A stretch of DNA of 23,851 nucleotides from NCBI GenBank assembly GCA_022600695.1, contig JAHZJY010000351.1, positions 1 to 23,851 of the forward strand. The letters run 5' to 3'. The position numbers were made by a program, and so were the translations under genes. How positions within the stretch are numbered: position 1 is the stretch's first letter; each line of letters opens with the position of its first letter. This stretch comes from Actinomycetes bacterium (GTDB taxonomy: Bacteria; Actinomycetota; Actinomycetes; Mycobacteriales; Mycobacteriaceae). Positions 16,435-23,851 of the stretch are shown here, piece after piece. The notes under the pieces are model-generated. The model saw nothing but the letters and a program-made list of their open reading frames with translations. It was not told where the DNA came from and made no database searches.

Positions 16435-17271
16435 ATGCGAACCGAGGATGCGTTGGCCACCCTGCACCGCCGGATAGGCGCACCGCCCGCTCCGGCAGCC
16501 GGGCCTGGAGACGGCGCCGGCGCTGTCGGCGCGGCAGATGGCGACGGAACCGACGCAGTGGCGCTCGCCCCGAGTTGGGTTCCCGACGGCAGGCTGCCGC
16601 GCGGACAGGCGTGGTTGGCGGCGCTCCGCGCCGACCCCGGACGCGCCGGTGGTTTCGCCTTGGCCGCCGTTGCGGTGCTGGCCGTCCTGATCACGGTGTT
16701 CACTCTGGCTCGTAACGGGCCTCCGCCGGTCGTGTCGGCCGACCTCCCGCCGGTGGAGATGGTGTCGGCGGCCGTCCCTCGGCCGAGTTCATCGGTGGCG
16801 CCGGCCGATCAGGCGATGATCGTCAGCGTCGTCGGTCTGGTGCAGCAGCCCGGTCTGGTGACGCTGACACCCGGTGCCCGGGTCTCCGATGCGGTCACGG
16901 CTGTTGGAGGCCCCCTCGAGGGGGCGGACACGTTGGGGCTGAACCTGGCGCGGCAGCTGGCTGACGGCGAGCAGATTGTCGTGGGTATCGCCACCCCGGC
17001 CGGCAAGCCGGTCGCGCTGGGCAGCTCGGTGGGCGGCATGCCGGCCTCCGGTCCGGTGGCCTCGAGCACCGGGCCGGCCGGGCTGGTGGACCTCAACACG
17101 GCGACCGCCGAGCAGCTCGACGCTCTGCCCGGCGTGGGCCCGGTCACCGCGGCGGCCATCATGGCGTGGCGGGCGGCGAACGGCGGTTTCACCAGTGTCG
17201 ACCAGCTGGCCGAGGTCGACGGAATCGGGCCTGCCCGGCTGGAGAAGCTCCGGCCGCTGGTTCGGGTCTGA
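16435..17271 (+). CDS. comEA: ComEA-family DNA-binding membrane protein
   Basis: ComEA binds double-stranded DNA outside the membrane during natural transformation. In the 278-residue product, a Pro/Ala/Gly-rich cytoplasmic segment (about 1-70) precedes one membrane helix (about 72-93, FALAAVAVLAVLITVF). An SLBB beta-grasp domain follows (about 127-185, SVVGLVQQPGLVTL). A Ser/Gly/Pro linker leads to a helix-hairpin-helix pair at 215-278 (LVDLNTATAEQLDALPGVGP and VDGIGPARLEKL) that would contact DNA. The order matches ComEA, although the long N-terminal segment before the helix differs from Bacillus ComEA. It corresponds to M. tuberculosis Rv2415c. comEC begins four bases after the stop. Whether this organism takes up DNA naturally is not known from the sequence. 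Confidence 0.93.
   Translation: MRTEDALATLHRRIGAPPAPAAGPGDGAGAVGAADGDGTDAVALAPSWVPDGRLPRGQAWLAALRADPGRAGGFALAAVAVLAVLITVFTLARNGPPPVVSADLPPVEMVSAAVPRPSSSVAPADQAMIVSVVGLVQQPGLVTLTPGARVSDAVTAVGGPLEGADTLGLNLARQLADGEQIVVGIATPAGKPVALGSSVGGMPASGPVASSTGPAGLVDLNTATAEQLDALPGVGPVTAAAIMAWRAANGGFTSVDQLAEVDGIGPARLEKLRPLVRV
16910..16925. repeat. Perfect 16-base GC palindrome in comEA
   Basis: GCCCCCTC followed by GAGGGGGC, with no spacer, lies inside the SLBB-coding part of comEA. It encodes ordinary sequence (GGPLEGA). Cruciform or RNA-hairpin potential is high; a function is unproven. Confidence 0.6.
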
Positions 17272-17275
17272 GCCG

Positions 17276-18799
17276 GTGCTTCCGGAGACCTCCCGTCTGG
17301 ATGTGCGCCTGGTTCCCGCGGCGGTCGCGGCGTGGGTGGTCAGCGCCGCCGGGATCGCGTGGGGTGCCGGTCCCTGGCTGGCCGCGCTGTGTGTGGTGCT
17401 GGCGGTCGGATGGTGGTTGGCCGGTGGCCGTTCAGGCCGGCGGCGTTCGCGGATTCGGGCCGCCGCGGCCGGGGTACTGGGAGCGGCGGTCATCGGTGCC
17501 GGCTTCGGGATCTCAGCCGGTCTGCGCAGCGAGGCTGTCCGCACCCACCCGATCGGCCAGCGATTCGGCAGCACCGCATGGGTGACGGTCAAACCGGTCG
17601 AGAGTCCGCGGCGGATGAGCAACGGCCGACTGATGATCCGAGCCGATCTCCTGGAGGTTTCAGGCAGCGGAATGCCCGGAACGGTCGTTGTCTTCGCGTC
17701 AGCGGGCGACTACGGGCAACTGGGTGTGGGCCAACCGGCCCGATTTCCGGCACGCATCTCGCCGCCGACCCGGCGGGACTTCACCGTTGCGGTCCTCACA
17801 GCGACCGGTCGCCCGACGCTGGGCCGCGCTTCCGCGGTTCAGCGCGCGGCGCAGTCGGTGCGCGACCGTTTCGCCGTCGCCGCCCGAGAGGTACTGGCCG
17901 GTGACCAGGCCGCCATCCTGCCGGGTTTGGTACTCGGCGACACATCGGCCGTCACCGATGCCACCACGGCCCAGTTCCGCACCGCCGGCCTGACCCATCT
18001 GACGGCGGTATCAGGGGCCAACGTGACCATCGTCTGCGGTGCCGTTCTGCTCACCGCTCAACTGGTCGGACCGCGGTCGGCGGTGGGAATGGCCGCATTG
18101 GCGCTGGCGGTGTTCGTGGTGGTGGTCCAGCCCACCGCCAGTGTCCTGCGGGCCGCGGTGATGGGCGCGATCGCCCTGCTCGCGATGCTGTCCGGGCGCC
18201 GTCGGCAGGCGATCCCGGTGTTGGCGGCCACGGTGATCGCGTTGATGGTGGCCGCACCGCAGTTGGCTGTTGACCTCGGTTTCGCCCTGTCGGTGTTCGC
18301 GACCGCGGCATTGGTCGTGGTGGCCCCGGTCTGGTCGCAGCGGTTGGTCACTCGCGGATGGCCCAAACCGCTCGCTGACGGGTTCAGTATCGCGCTGGCT
18401 GCGCAACTGGTCACCGCACCACTCGTTGCGGCCATCTCAGGAAGGCTGAGTTTGGTGGCGGTGCTGGCCAATCTTGTTGTGGCCCCCATTATTCCGCCAA
18501 TAACAATACTGGGAACCGCAGCCGCCGCGCTGGCGGGCGCATGGCCTGCGGCCGCCGGTCTGCTGATCCGGTTCACCGGACCGGAAGTGTGGTGGCTGCT
18601 GTGGGTTGCAGAGATGGCTTCGTCGCTGCCCGGTGCGGCCGTGCCGGTGCCGGCGGGGTGGGCCGGGGTGGTCACCGTCGGTGGTGCGGCGGTGGCGGTC
18701 GTTGCGTCGTGGCGGTGGCGATGGTTCCGGCTGACCGCGAGCGGGTTTTTGCTGTGCGCCGCGGCATGGTCGGTGTCCGGTGTCGTCAGCGGCCCGTGA
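17276..18799 (+). CDS. comEC: ComEC/Rec2-family DNA uptake channel, without a metallo-beta-lactamase domain
   Basis: ComEC forms the inner-membrane channel that passes single-stranded DNA into the cytoplasm. The 507-residue product has two N-terminal hydrophobic stretches (about 13-49 and 62-82), an OB-like soluble segment (about 95-180), then the polytopic competence domain with the hallmark H241-L-T-A-V-S246-G-A-N249. It ends at about the last membrane helix. The C-terminal metallo-beta-lactamase nuclease domain of Bacillus ComEC is absent, as in M. tuberculosis Rv2414c (514 residues). The frame remains open upstream inside comEA, but GTG 17276 gives MLPETSRLDVRLVPA, close to the homologue's N-terminus, four bases after the comEA stop. 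Translation is probably coupled, since no strong ribosome site is seen. Confidence 0.9.
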   Translation: MLPETSRLDVRLVPAAVAAWVVSAAGIAWGAGPWLAALCVVLAVGWWLAGGRSGRRRSRIRAAAAGVLGAAVIGAGFGISAGLRSEAVRTHPIGQRFGSTAWVTVKPVESPRRMSNGRLMIRADLLEVSGSGMPGTVVVFASAGDYGQLGVGQPARFPARISPPTRRDFTVAVLTATGRPTLGRASAVQRAAQSVRDRFAVAAREVLAGDQAAILPGLVLGDTSAVTDATTAQFRTAGLTHLTAVSGANVTIVCGAVLLTAQLVGPRSAVGMAALALAVFVVVVQPTASVLRAAVMGAIALLAMLSGRRRQAIPVLAATVIALMVAAPQLAVDLGFALSVFATAALVVVAPVWSQRLVTRGWPKPLADGFSIALAAQLVTAPLVAAISGRLSLVAVLANLVVAPIIPPITILGTAAAALAGAWPAAAGLLIRFTGPEVWWLLWVAEMASSLPGAAVPVPAGWAGVVTVGGAAVAVVASWRWRWFRLTASGFLLCAAAWSVSGVVSGP

Positions 18800-18811
18800 C
18801 ACCATCGGGAG

Positions 18812-19774
18812 GTGAGCGTTGCCGACGGACTGCATCTGGTGCTGGGTGACGAGGTTCTGCTCGTCGAGCGCGCGGTGGCCGATATCCTGCGGTCCGCCCG
18901 GGCTGCGGCCGGTACCGATGACGTGCCGGTGGACCGGCTGCGGGCCGGGGAGGTCTCAGCCGAGGAGCTCGCCACGCTACTCAGTCCGTCGCTGTTCGCC
19001 GACGAACGTATCGTGGTTCTGGAGGCTGCGGGCGAGGCCGGCAAGGACGCCGCCGCCTTGATCGCGTCCGCGGCGGCAGACCTACCGCCCGGGACCGTCA
19101 TGGTGGTGGTGCATTCCGGTGCGGGTCGGGCCAAGGCGCTTGCCGGTCAGCTCCGTACGTTGGGCGCCCAGACCCATCAGGCCGCGAAGATCACCAAGGC
19201 CAGGGAGCGCGCCGGGTTCGTGCGGGCCGAGTTCCAGGCGTTGAGGGTCACGGTGGATGAGGACGTCGTCACGACGCTGCTCGAAACGGTGGGATCAGAT
19301 CTCCGGGAGCTGGCCTCGGCCTGTTCACAGTTGGTGGCCGACACCGGCGGGCGGGTCGATGCCGGTGCGGTGCGCCGGTATCACAGCGGAAAGGCGGACG
19401 TCACCGGCTTCGACATCGCCGACAAAGCTGTCGTCGGCGATGTCGAAGGTTGTACGGAAGCGCTGCGCTGGGCCGTGGCGCGGGGCGTCAAACCGGTCCT
19501 GGTCGCCGACGCACTCGGTGAGGCCGTCCACGCCATCGCCCGGATCGGCCCGCTTTCAGGTAACCCCTACCGGTTGGCCGGTGAACTCGGGTTGCCGTCG
19601 TGGCGGGTTGAGAAGGCGCAGAAGCAGGCGCGTGGGTGGTCCAGAGAACAGGTGGCTACAGCTATCCGCTTGGTTGCCGCGTTGAATGCCGATGTCAAGG
19701 GCGCGGCGGCCGACGCGGACTACGCACTGGAGAACACGGTGCGAACGGTCGCCCGACTGGTGGCCGGGCAGTGA
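18812..19774 (+). CDS. holA: DNA polymerase III delta subunit
   Basis: The delta subunit is part of the clamp loader; it opens the beta sliding clamp during replication. The 320-residue product has the delta N-terminal domain ([20 protein letters not shown], with the degenerate ATPase fold), then the lid and C-terminal helical collar ([40 protein letters not shown]). It corresponds to M. tuberculosis Rv2413c (316). GTG 18812 follows the comEC stop by 12 bases, and GGGAG directly abuts it. comEC next to holA is a common actinobacterial arrangement. The stop is 27 bases from that of the convergent rpsT. Confidence 0.94.
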   Translation: MSVADGLHLVLGDEVLLVERAVADILRSARAAAGTDDVPVDRLRAGEVSAEELATLLSPSLFADERIVVLEAAGEAGKDAAALIASAAADLPPGTVMVVVHSGAGRAKALAGQLRTLGAQTHQAAKITKARERAGFVRAEFQALRVTVDEDVVTTLLETVGSDLRELASACSQLVADTGGRVDAGAVRRYHSGKADVTGFDIADKAVVGDVEGCTEALRWAVARGVKPVLVADALGEAVHAIARIGPLSGNPYRLAGELGLPSWRVEKAQKQARGWSREQVATAIRLVAALNADVKGAAADADYALENTVRTVARLVAGQ

Positions 19775-19801
19775 CCCCTCGGTGCCCCGTCAACGGGTCC
19801 G

Positions 19802-20062
19802 TCAGAGTTTGTTGAACGCCTGGGCCAGCGCCGACTTCTTGTTCGCGGCCTGGTTCTTGTGGATGACGCCCTTGCTGGCGGCCTTGTCCAGTTTGCGACT
19901 GGTCGCCGAGAGGAGTTCGCCGGCTTTGTCCTTGTCGCCCCCGGCTGCCGCGGTCCGAAACGCGCGGATGGAGGTGTGCAGCGATGACTTCACCGACTTG
20001 TTGCGCACCCGGCGACGCTCGTTGGTGAGAATACGTTTCTTCTGCGACTTGATGTTGGCCAC
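19802..20062 (-). CDS. rpsT: 30S ribosomal protein S20
   Basis: S20 binds 16S rRNA and helps small-subunit assembly. The 86-residue basic helical protein has the expected sequence ([20 protein letters not shown] at the start, [15 protein letters not shown] near the end) and the length of the M. tuberculosis protein. The start is GTG at 20062, chosen because a Shine-Dalgarno GAGGAA lies ten bases upstream and the N-terminus matches the family. The frame stays open far upstream, but that extension is not part of S20. The gene is convergent with holA (27-base gap, with only a weak CCCG-TCAA-CGGG stem) and divergent from the ATP-grasp operon. Confidence 0.97.
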   Translation of the reverse strand: MANIKSQKKRILTNERRRVRNKSVKSSLHTSIRAFRTAAAGGDKDKAGELLSATSRKLDKAASKGVIHKNQAANKKSALAQAFNKL

Positions 20063-20072
20063 GCGGTTGGAT

Positions 20073-20078
20073 TCCTCA
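20073..20078 (-). promoter_or_regulatory. Ribosome binding site of rpsT
   Basis: On the minus strand, GAGGAA lies ten bases before GTG 20062. It decides the S20 start in a frame that runs open for several hundred bases upstream. Confidence 0.6.
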
Positions 20079-20181
20079 ATCTCACAAAGCTTGGTTCTGG
20101 ACGGTTGGTATCTGGATGCCGGGACAACGTTGAAACGTGCCCTCGCGGCGCCCCGCAACGATACCAGCACCGGCGGTTCGG

Positions 20182-20224
20182 CCAAAAAGCGGAATCGTTC
20201 AGCCTGCAAAAACCGCGTTTTTGG
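20182..20224 (+). promoter_or_regulatory. Mutually exclusive hairpins before the ATP-grasp operon
   Basis: The arm CCGCGTTTTTGG (20213-20224) can pair with CCAAAAAGCGG (20182-20192): eleven pairs, one bulged G and a 20-base loop. Its GTTTTTG part (20217-20223) can instead pair with CAAAAAC (20207-20213) around a CGC loop. Both cannot form at once. The arms end seven bases before ATG 20231 and are AT-rich in a GC-rich window. This resembles an attenuator or translational switch. The upstream transcription start is unknown. Confidence 0.4.
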
Positions 20225-20230
20225 TGCAGC

Positions 20231-21907
20231 ATGAGACCCGTGACCCTTCGCAGCAAGCAGGTCGAGGCAAGTCCCGCCTCCCCGCGTCCGGCGGTGCCCG
20301 ACGCATCCCATATTTTCGGCGGATATCAGGAAATGGGCTCTTACGCCTCCGCGTTCGACGAGATGTTCGACCGCAGGGACAATATCCGTGCCCCGTATCG
20401 GGGCATTCACGCCGAACTCGCTCCCACCGGCCCGGACGAGCTGGAGGGGCGCGCCGAAGCACTGGGCCGGGCCTTCGTCGACCAGGGCATCACCTTCTCG
20501 CTGTCCGGGGAAGAAGAGCGCCCCTTCCCGTTGGACCTGGTGCCACGGGTGATCTCCGCGGCCGAGTGGGCCAAGCTGGAGAGCGGGATCACACAACGGG
20601 TGATGGCACTAGAACGCTTCCTCGACGATATCTACGGCGATCAGGAAATCCTGCGAGACGGCGTCATCCCACGGCGACTGGTGACCTCCTGTGAGCACTT
20701 CCACCGGGAAGCCGCCGGCATCAGCCCGCCCAACGGGGTCCGGATTCACGTCGCCGGCATCGACATCGTGCGCGACGGGCAGGGCACTTTCCGGGTGCTG
20801 GAGGACAACCTCCGCTCCCCGTCCGGGGTCTCCTATGTCATGGAGAACCGCCGAGTGATGACCCGGGTGTTTCCGAACCTGTTCAGCACGCACCGGGTGC
20901 GGTCGGTCGACGACTATCCGTCGCATCTACTGCGCGCGCTCCGCAACGCCTCGGCCACCAACGAATCCGACCCCACCGTCGTCGTGTTGACGCCGGGGCC
21001 GTTCAACTCCGCCTACTTCGAGCACTCTCTGCTGGCCCGGCAGATGGGTGTCGAACTCGTCGAAGGCCCAGATCTGTTCTGCCGGGACAATGTCGTTTAC
21101 ATGCGCACCACCGAAGGTGAACTGCAGGTCGATGTGATCTACCGCCGTATCGACGATGACTACCTGGACCCCATGCAGTTCCGGCCCGATTCGGTGCTGG
21201 GAGTCGCCGGGGTGCTCAACGCCGCCCGGGCCGGGAACGTGGTGATTTCCAGTGCGGTCGGAAACGGTGTCGGCGATGACAAGCTCGTTTACACCTATGT
21301 GCCGACCATCATCGAGTACTACCTCGGCGAGAAGCCACTGCTGGCCAATGTCGACACCCTGCGTTGCTGGCTGGACGATGAACGCGAGGAAGTGCTCGAC
21401 CGCGCCGACGAGCTCGTCATCAAACCGGTGGAAGGCTCCGGAGGCTACGGGATCGTATTCGGGCCCGATGCCTCCGAGAAGGAGATGGCGACAGTCCGCA
21501 AAAAGATCGCGGCCGATCCCCGAGGCTGGATTGCCCAGCCGCTCGTACAACTGTCCACGGTGCCCACCAAGATCGGCGACGTCCTGGCTCCCCGGCATGT
21601 CGACCTGCGGCCGTTCGCGGTCAACGACGGTGAGCAGGTATGGGTACTGCCCGGCGGTCTGACCCGGGTGGCACTGACGGAGGGTTCGCTGGTGGTCAAC
21701 TCCAGTCAGGGCGGCGGTTCCAAGGACACCTGGGTGCTGGCCTCGCGGGCGTCGGGGGCAACGCGCGAACTGTCCGCCGCCCAGGTGGTGCGTGAGCTGC
21801 CCCGGTCCATCGCCGCCGCCGAGATGCACCCGCCCCAGCATCAGGTTCTTGCGGGCCAACAGCAGCAGCAGCAACAACAGCAGCAACGGCAGACGGGAGA
21901 GCAGTGA
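20231..21907 (+). CDS. Circularly permuted ATP-grasp protein (putative amide/peptide ligase)
   Basis: Proteins of this type (COG2308) have a permuted ATP-grasp fold and are predicted to form amide or peptide bonds using ATP; the product is unknown. The 558-residue protein corresponds to M. tuberculosis Rv2411c. Typical segments are [19 protein letters not shown] (27-45), [11 protein letters not shown] (128-137), [20 protein letters not shown] (188-207) and the ATP-binding [17 protein letters not shown]. The ATG at 20231 is chosen as the first plausible start; GTG 20240 is an alternative. No Shine-Dalgarno sequence is visible, and a hairpin ends just upstream. The C-terminus is odd: ten consecutive Gln codons (residues 543-552) then RQTGEQ. 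The stop overlaps the next start (TGATG), so the three downstream-facing genes form one operon. Confidence 0.9.
   Translation: MRPVTLRSKQVEASPASPRPAVPDASHIFGGYQEMGSYASAFDEMFDRRDNIRAPYRGIHAELAPTGPDELEGRAEALGRAFVDQGITFSLSGEEERPFPLDLVPRVISAAEWAKLESGITQRVMALERFLDDIYGDQEILRDGVIPRRLVTSCEHFHREAAGISPPNGVRIHVAGIDIVRDGQGTFRVLEDNLRSPSGVSYVMENRRVMTRVFPNLFSTHRVRSVDDYPSHLLRALRNASATNESDPTVVVLTPGPFNSAYFEHSLLARQMGVELVEGPDLFCRDNVVYMRTTEGELQVDVIYRRIDDDYLDPMQFRPDSVLGVAGVLNAARAGNVVISSAVGNGVGDDKLVYTYVPTIIEYYLGEKPLLANVDTLRCWLDDEREEVLDRADELVIKPVEGSGGYGIVFGPDASEKEMATVRKKIAADPRGWIAQPLVQLSTVPTKIGDVLAPRHVDLRPFAVNDGEQVWVLPGGLTRVALTEGSLVVNSSQGGGSKDTWVLASRASGATRELSAAQVVRELPRSIAAAEMHPPQHQVLAGQQQQQQQQQQRQTGEQ
21857..21886 (+). 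repeat. Ten-codon CAA/CAG polyglutamine tract
   Basis: Thirty bases of CAR triplets, six CAG and four CAA, encode ten Gln near the C-terminus of the ATP-grasp protein. The mix of codons makes simple slippage less likely to have produced the whole tract recently, but length variation between strains is possible. Confidence 0.85.
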
Positions 21908-22896
21908 TGCTGGCCCGTAACGCCGAGACGTTGTACTGGATTGGCCGCTACGTCGAACGGGCCGATGACACGGCGCGGATTCTCGACGTGACCGTCCATC
22001 AGTTGCTCGAGGATTCCAGCGTCAACCCCGATGAGACTTCCCGGGTTCTGCTGGAGGTACTGGGCATCGAACCGCCGAAGACCCGCCTGGACATGTGGGC
22101 ACTCACCGATCTCGTCGCGTTCAAACGCGACCTGCCCGGCGGTTGTTCGATCGTCGACGCGATCAGCGCCGCCCGGGAGAACGCCCGTTCGGCACGCGAA
22201 GTCATCTCCGGGGACATGTGGGAATGCTTGAACACCACCTACAACGCATTGTCCGAACGTGAACGGGCGGCCCGGCGTCTCGGGCCGCACGAGTTCTTCA
22301 CCTTCGTCGAAGCCCGGGCGGCGATGTTCGCCGGTCTGGCCGATTCCACCCTGTCCCGCGACGACGGCTACCGTTTCCTGGTGCTGGGACGGGCGCTGGA
22401 GCGGGTGGACATGACGGCGCGTTTGCTGTTGTCCCGTGTCGGCGACAGTGCATCCTCGCCGACCTGGGTCAGCGTGCTTCGGGCCGCCGGCGCCCACGAC
22501 ACCTACCTGCGCACCCACCGCGGGGTGTTGGACGCCAATCGGGTCGTCGAGTTCATGCTGTTGGACCGGCAGTTCCCGCGGTCGGCGTTCTACTCCCTCA
22601 AGCTCGCCGAGCACAGCCTCGACCAGTTGATGCGCGGGCTGAGCGATCGGACCGGGACCGGCGAGGAAGCCCGGCGGCTGCTCGGCCGGGCGCGCAGCGA
22701 ATTGGAGTTCGTTCGGCCTGGTGCGGTGCTCGACTCCCTGGAGGACCGGCTCGCAGGGTTGCAGGAGACCTGTCAGGAAGTTGGAGAAGCGTTGGCATCG
22801 AGGTACTTCCGGCTTTCCCCCTGGGTGGAGTGGACCGACGCCGGACAGGGCGGCGGGATCCTCGTCGCCGACGGAATCAAGGGCGGTAGCAACTGA
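21907..22896 (+). CDS. Alpha-E domain protein (DUF403)
   Basis: Alpha-E proteins are all-helical, Glu-rich proteins of unknown activity, found next to permuted ATP-grasp and transglutaminase-like genes. The 329-residue product opens with the family signature [20 protein letters not shown] and has further helical motifs (FVEARAAMFAGLADSTLSRDDGYRFLVLGRALERVDMTARLL and FYSLKLAEHSLDQL, given here as landmarks). It corresponds to M. tuberculosis Rv2410c. ATG 21907 overlaps the ATP-grasp stop by one base, with GGGAG upstream; a GTG one codon earlier is less likely. The stop overlaps the next ATG in the same TGATG manner. The protein probably acts in a complex with its two neighbours. Confidence 0.9.
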   Translation: MLARNAETLYWIGRYVERADDTARILDVTVHQLLEDSSVNPDETSRVLLEVLGIEPPKTRLDMWALTDLVAFKRDLPGGCSIVDAISAARENARSAREVISGDMWECLNTTYNALSERERAARRLGPHEFFTFVEARAAMFAGLADSTLSRDDGYRFLVLGRALERVDMTARLLLSRVGDSASSPTWVSVLRAAGAHDTYLRTHRGVLDANRVVEFMLLDRQFPRSAFYSLKLAEHSLDQLMRGLSDRTGTGEEARRLLGRARSELEFVRPGAVLDSLEDRLAGLQETCQEVGEALASRYFRLSPWVEWTDAGQGGGILVADGIKGGSN

Positions 22897-23735
22897 TGTG
22901 GCGGATGCGCGTCGTACACGCAACCGGTTACGCCTACAAGACACCGGTCACCGCTTCGTATAACGAGGCCCGGCTGACGCCAAGGTCGGACTCGCGGCAG
23001 AACGTCATCATCAACCGTGTCGAGACCGTCCCCGCCACCCGGTCCTACCGATATGTCGACTACTGGGGTACCGCGGTGACCGCATTCGACCTGCACGCCC
23101 CGCACACCGAACTGGAGGTCACCTCGTCCTCGGTCGTAGAAACCGATAAGCCTCCGACCCGGCGGGCGACCGTCGGGTGGGACACCCTGCATTCCGGGGC
23201 GGTGCTGGACCGCTACAACGAGGCCCTCTGCAGCACCCGTTACACCCCGGAAAGCAAGCGCACCGACCGCGTCGCGAGAAAGATGGCCAAGGACCGCGAT
23301 CCCCGGCAGGCAGTTCTGGCCACCGTCGATTGGGTGCACAGCGAATTGGAGTACGTTCCGGGGACCACCGGTGTCCACTCGTCCGGGTTGGACGCGCTAC
23401 GCAAAGGCGAAGGGGTGTGCCAGGACTTTGCCCACCTCACCCTGATCCTGTTGCGTTCCATGGGGATTCCCGCTCGCTACATCTCAGGCTATCTCCATCC
23501 GAAGGAGGACGCCGTGATCGGTGACGCCGTGGAGGGCGAGAGCCACGCCTGGATTCAGGCTTGGATCGGCGGCTGGTGGAACTACGACCCCACCAATCAC
23601 GTTGAGATCAGCGAGCAATACGTCAGCGTGGGTTTTGGGCGCAGCTATGCAGACGTGTCACCTCTGAAGGGTATCTATCTCGGTCAGGGGTCCAGTGATC
23701 TGGACGTGATCGTCGAGATGACGAGGCTCGCCTGA
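22896..23735 (+). CDS. Transglutaminase-like cysteine peptidase-fold protein
   Basis: The 279-residue product has an N-terminal beta domain (about 1-90, typical of the bacterial transglutaminase N-terminal region) and a papain-like transglutaminase core. Its triad is visible: C175 in GEGVCQDFAH, H217 in ESHAWIQAW and D231 in WWNYDPTNH. It equals the length of M. tuberculosis Rv2409c (279). Bacterial members are thought to cleave or transfer amide bonds rather than crosslink proteins. With the ATP-grasp and alpha-E genes it forms the conserved amidoligase set described by comparative genomics. Elsewhere that set often includes the proteasome-like Anbu peptidase, which is not seen here. No signal peptide is present, so it should act in the cytoplasm. 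The stop is four bases from the convergent partial gene. Confidence 0.92.
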   Translation: MWRMRVVHATGYAYKTPVTASYNEARLTPRSDSRQNVIINRVETVPATRSYRYVDYWGTAVTAFDLHAPHTELEVTSSSVVETDKPPTRRATVGWDTLHSGAVLDRYNEALCSTRYTPESKRTDRVARKMAKDRDPRQAVLATVDWVHSELEYVPGTTGVHSSGLDALRKGEGVCQDFAHLTLILLRSMGIPARYISGYLHPKEDAVIGDAVEGESHAWIQAWIGGWWNYDPTNHVEISEQYVSVGFGRSYADVSPLKGIYLGQGSSDLDVIVEMTRLA

Positions 23736-23739
23736 GCGG

Positions 23740-23851
23740 TCAGCTCACCGCGATACGTAGCAGATCGTCACCGAGTTCTATCCGACCGGCGAACTCGCTT
23801 GCGGCCAGAGCCCGCCATTGATCCTCCTGCCCCGGAACCAGGGGTGGTACG
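23740..23851 (-). CDS. C-terminal end of a probable metallo-beta-lactamase-fold hydrolase (RNase Z-like)
   Basis: A leftward frame enters from the window edge and stops with TGA at 23740-23742. The 36 visible codons read [18 protein letters not shown], then [18 protein letters not shown]. The pattern 'LVPG, W, F-G, GDDL' resembles the C-termini of RNase Z-like metallo-beta-lactamase hydrolases, and from memory Rv2407 (an RNase Z homologue) sits at this place and orientation in M. tuberculosis. The metal-binding histidines lie outside the window, so the family is an inference from a short tail plus context. Confidence 0.55.
   Translation of the reverse strand, partial: VPPLVPGQEDQWRALAASEFAGRIELGDDLLRIAVS

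Noticed and set aside
16295..16483. N-terminal extension of the dehydrogenase (62 more codons)
   Set aside because: The extension is low-complexity and precedes a clear GAGGAG ribosome site and the Rossmann strand at the preferred start.
19773..19799. Terminator between holA and rpsT
   Set aside because: Only a four-pair CCCG/CGGG stem and a distant five-pair stem are possible, with no T tract; too weak to call.
20927..21886. Leftward frame beginning with ten Leu, resembling a signal sequence
   Set aside because: The Leu run is simply the reverse complement of the CAR repeat encoding polyglutamine; the rest is antisense to the ATP-grasp gene.

Overview
The window looks like a chromosomal segment of a non-tuberculous Mycobacterium/Mycolicibacterium. 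It is GC-rich and has frequent GTG starts and tightly packed genes. It carries genes typical of mycobacteria: an antigen 85C-type mycolyltransferase, the methylglucose-lipopolysaccharide genes gpgP and octT, and a two-domain NadE with the same 679-residue length as the M. tuberculosis enzyme. From memory, the order proA, MoxR ATPase, VWA protein, nadD, rsfS, gpgP, octT, degV-like, comEA, comEC, holA, rpsT, ATP-grasp, alpha-E, transglutaminase matches M. tuberculosis Rv2427c to Rv2409c, with the rpsT arrangement as in Rv2412. The position that holds eis (Rv2416c) there is occupied here by an unrelated NAD(P)-dependent dehydrogenase on the opposite strand.

Layout. Positions 1-5081 are a variable flank. 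An unrecognised partial gene and a class II (SIRT4-like) sirtuin run leftwards. An AraC-type regulator also runs leftwards and is divergent from a 744-residue fusion of membrane desaturase, FAD/NAD reductase and [2Fe-2S] ferredoxin. Positions 5163-9562 hold nadE, a convergent antigen 85C-like gene and proA. Positions 9583-15218 hold a rightward series: MoxR/VWA pair, nadD, rsfS, gpgP, octT and a DegV-family gene, several joined by overlapping start and stop codons. The dehydrogenase at 15215-16294 converges on that series with overlapping stop codons. Positions 16435-19774 hold comEA, comEC and holA. rpsT (19802-20062) runs leftwards and is divergent from a three-gene operon at 20231-23735 encoding a circularly permuted ATP-grasp, an alpha-E protein and a transglutaminase-like enzyme. 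The last bases are the 3' end of a leftward gene, probably a metallo-beta-lactamase-fold hydrolase.

Shared themes. NAD metabolism recurs: NadD makes nicotinate adenine dinucleotide, NadE amidates it to NAD, and the sirtuin consumes NAD. gpgP and octT act on glucosylglycerate intermediates of methylglucose lipopolysaccharide. ComEA and ComEC are DNA-uptake type proteins. The last three genes form a predicted peptide-ligation/peptidase system of unknown product.

The points most worth following up are the self-contained desaturase fusion with its dedicated AraC neighbour, the amidoligase operon whose ATP-grasp protein ends in ten consecutive glutamines, a pair of mutually exclusive hairpins just upstream of that operon, and a repeated leaderless-promoter layout (TANNNT, six bases, ATG) at five gene starts. 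No tRNA, rRNA, CRISPR array, insertion sequence or phage gene was seen, and no gene-free stretch exceeds 300 bases.
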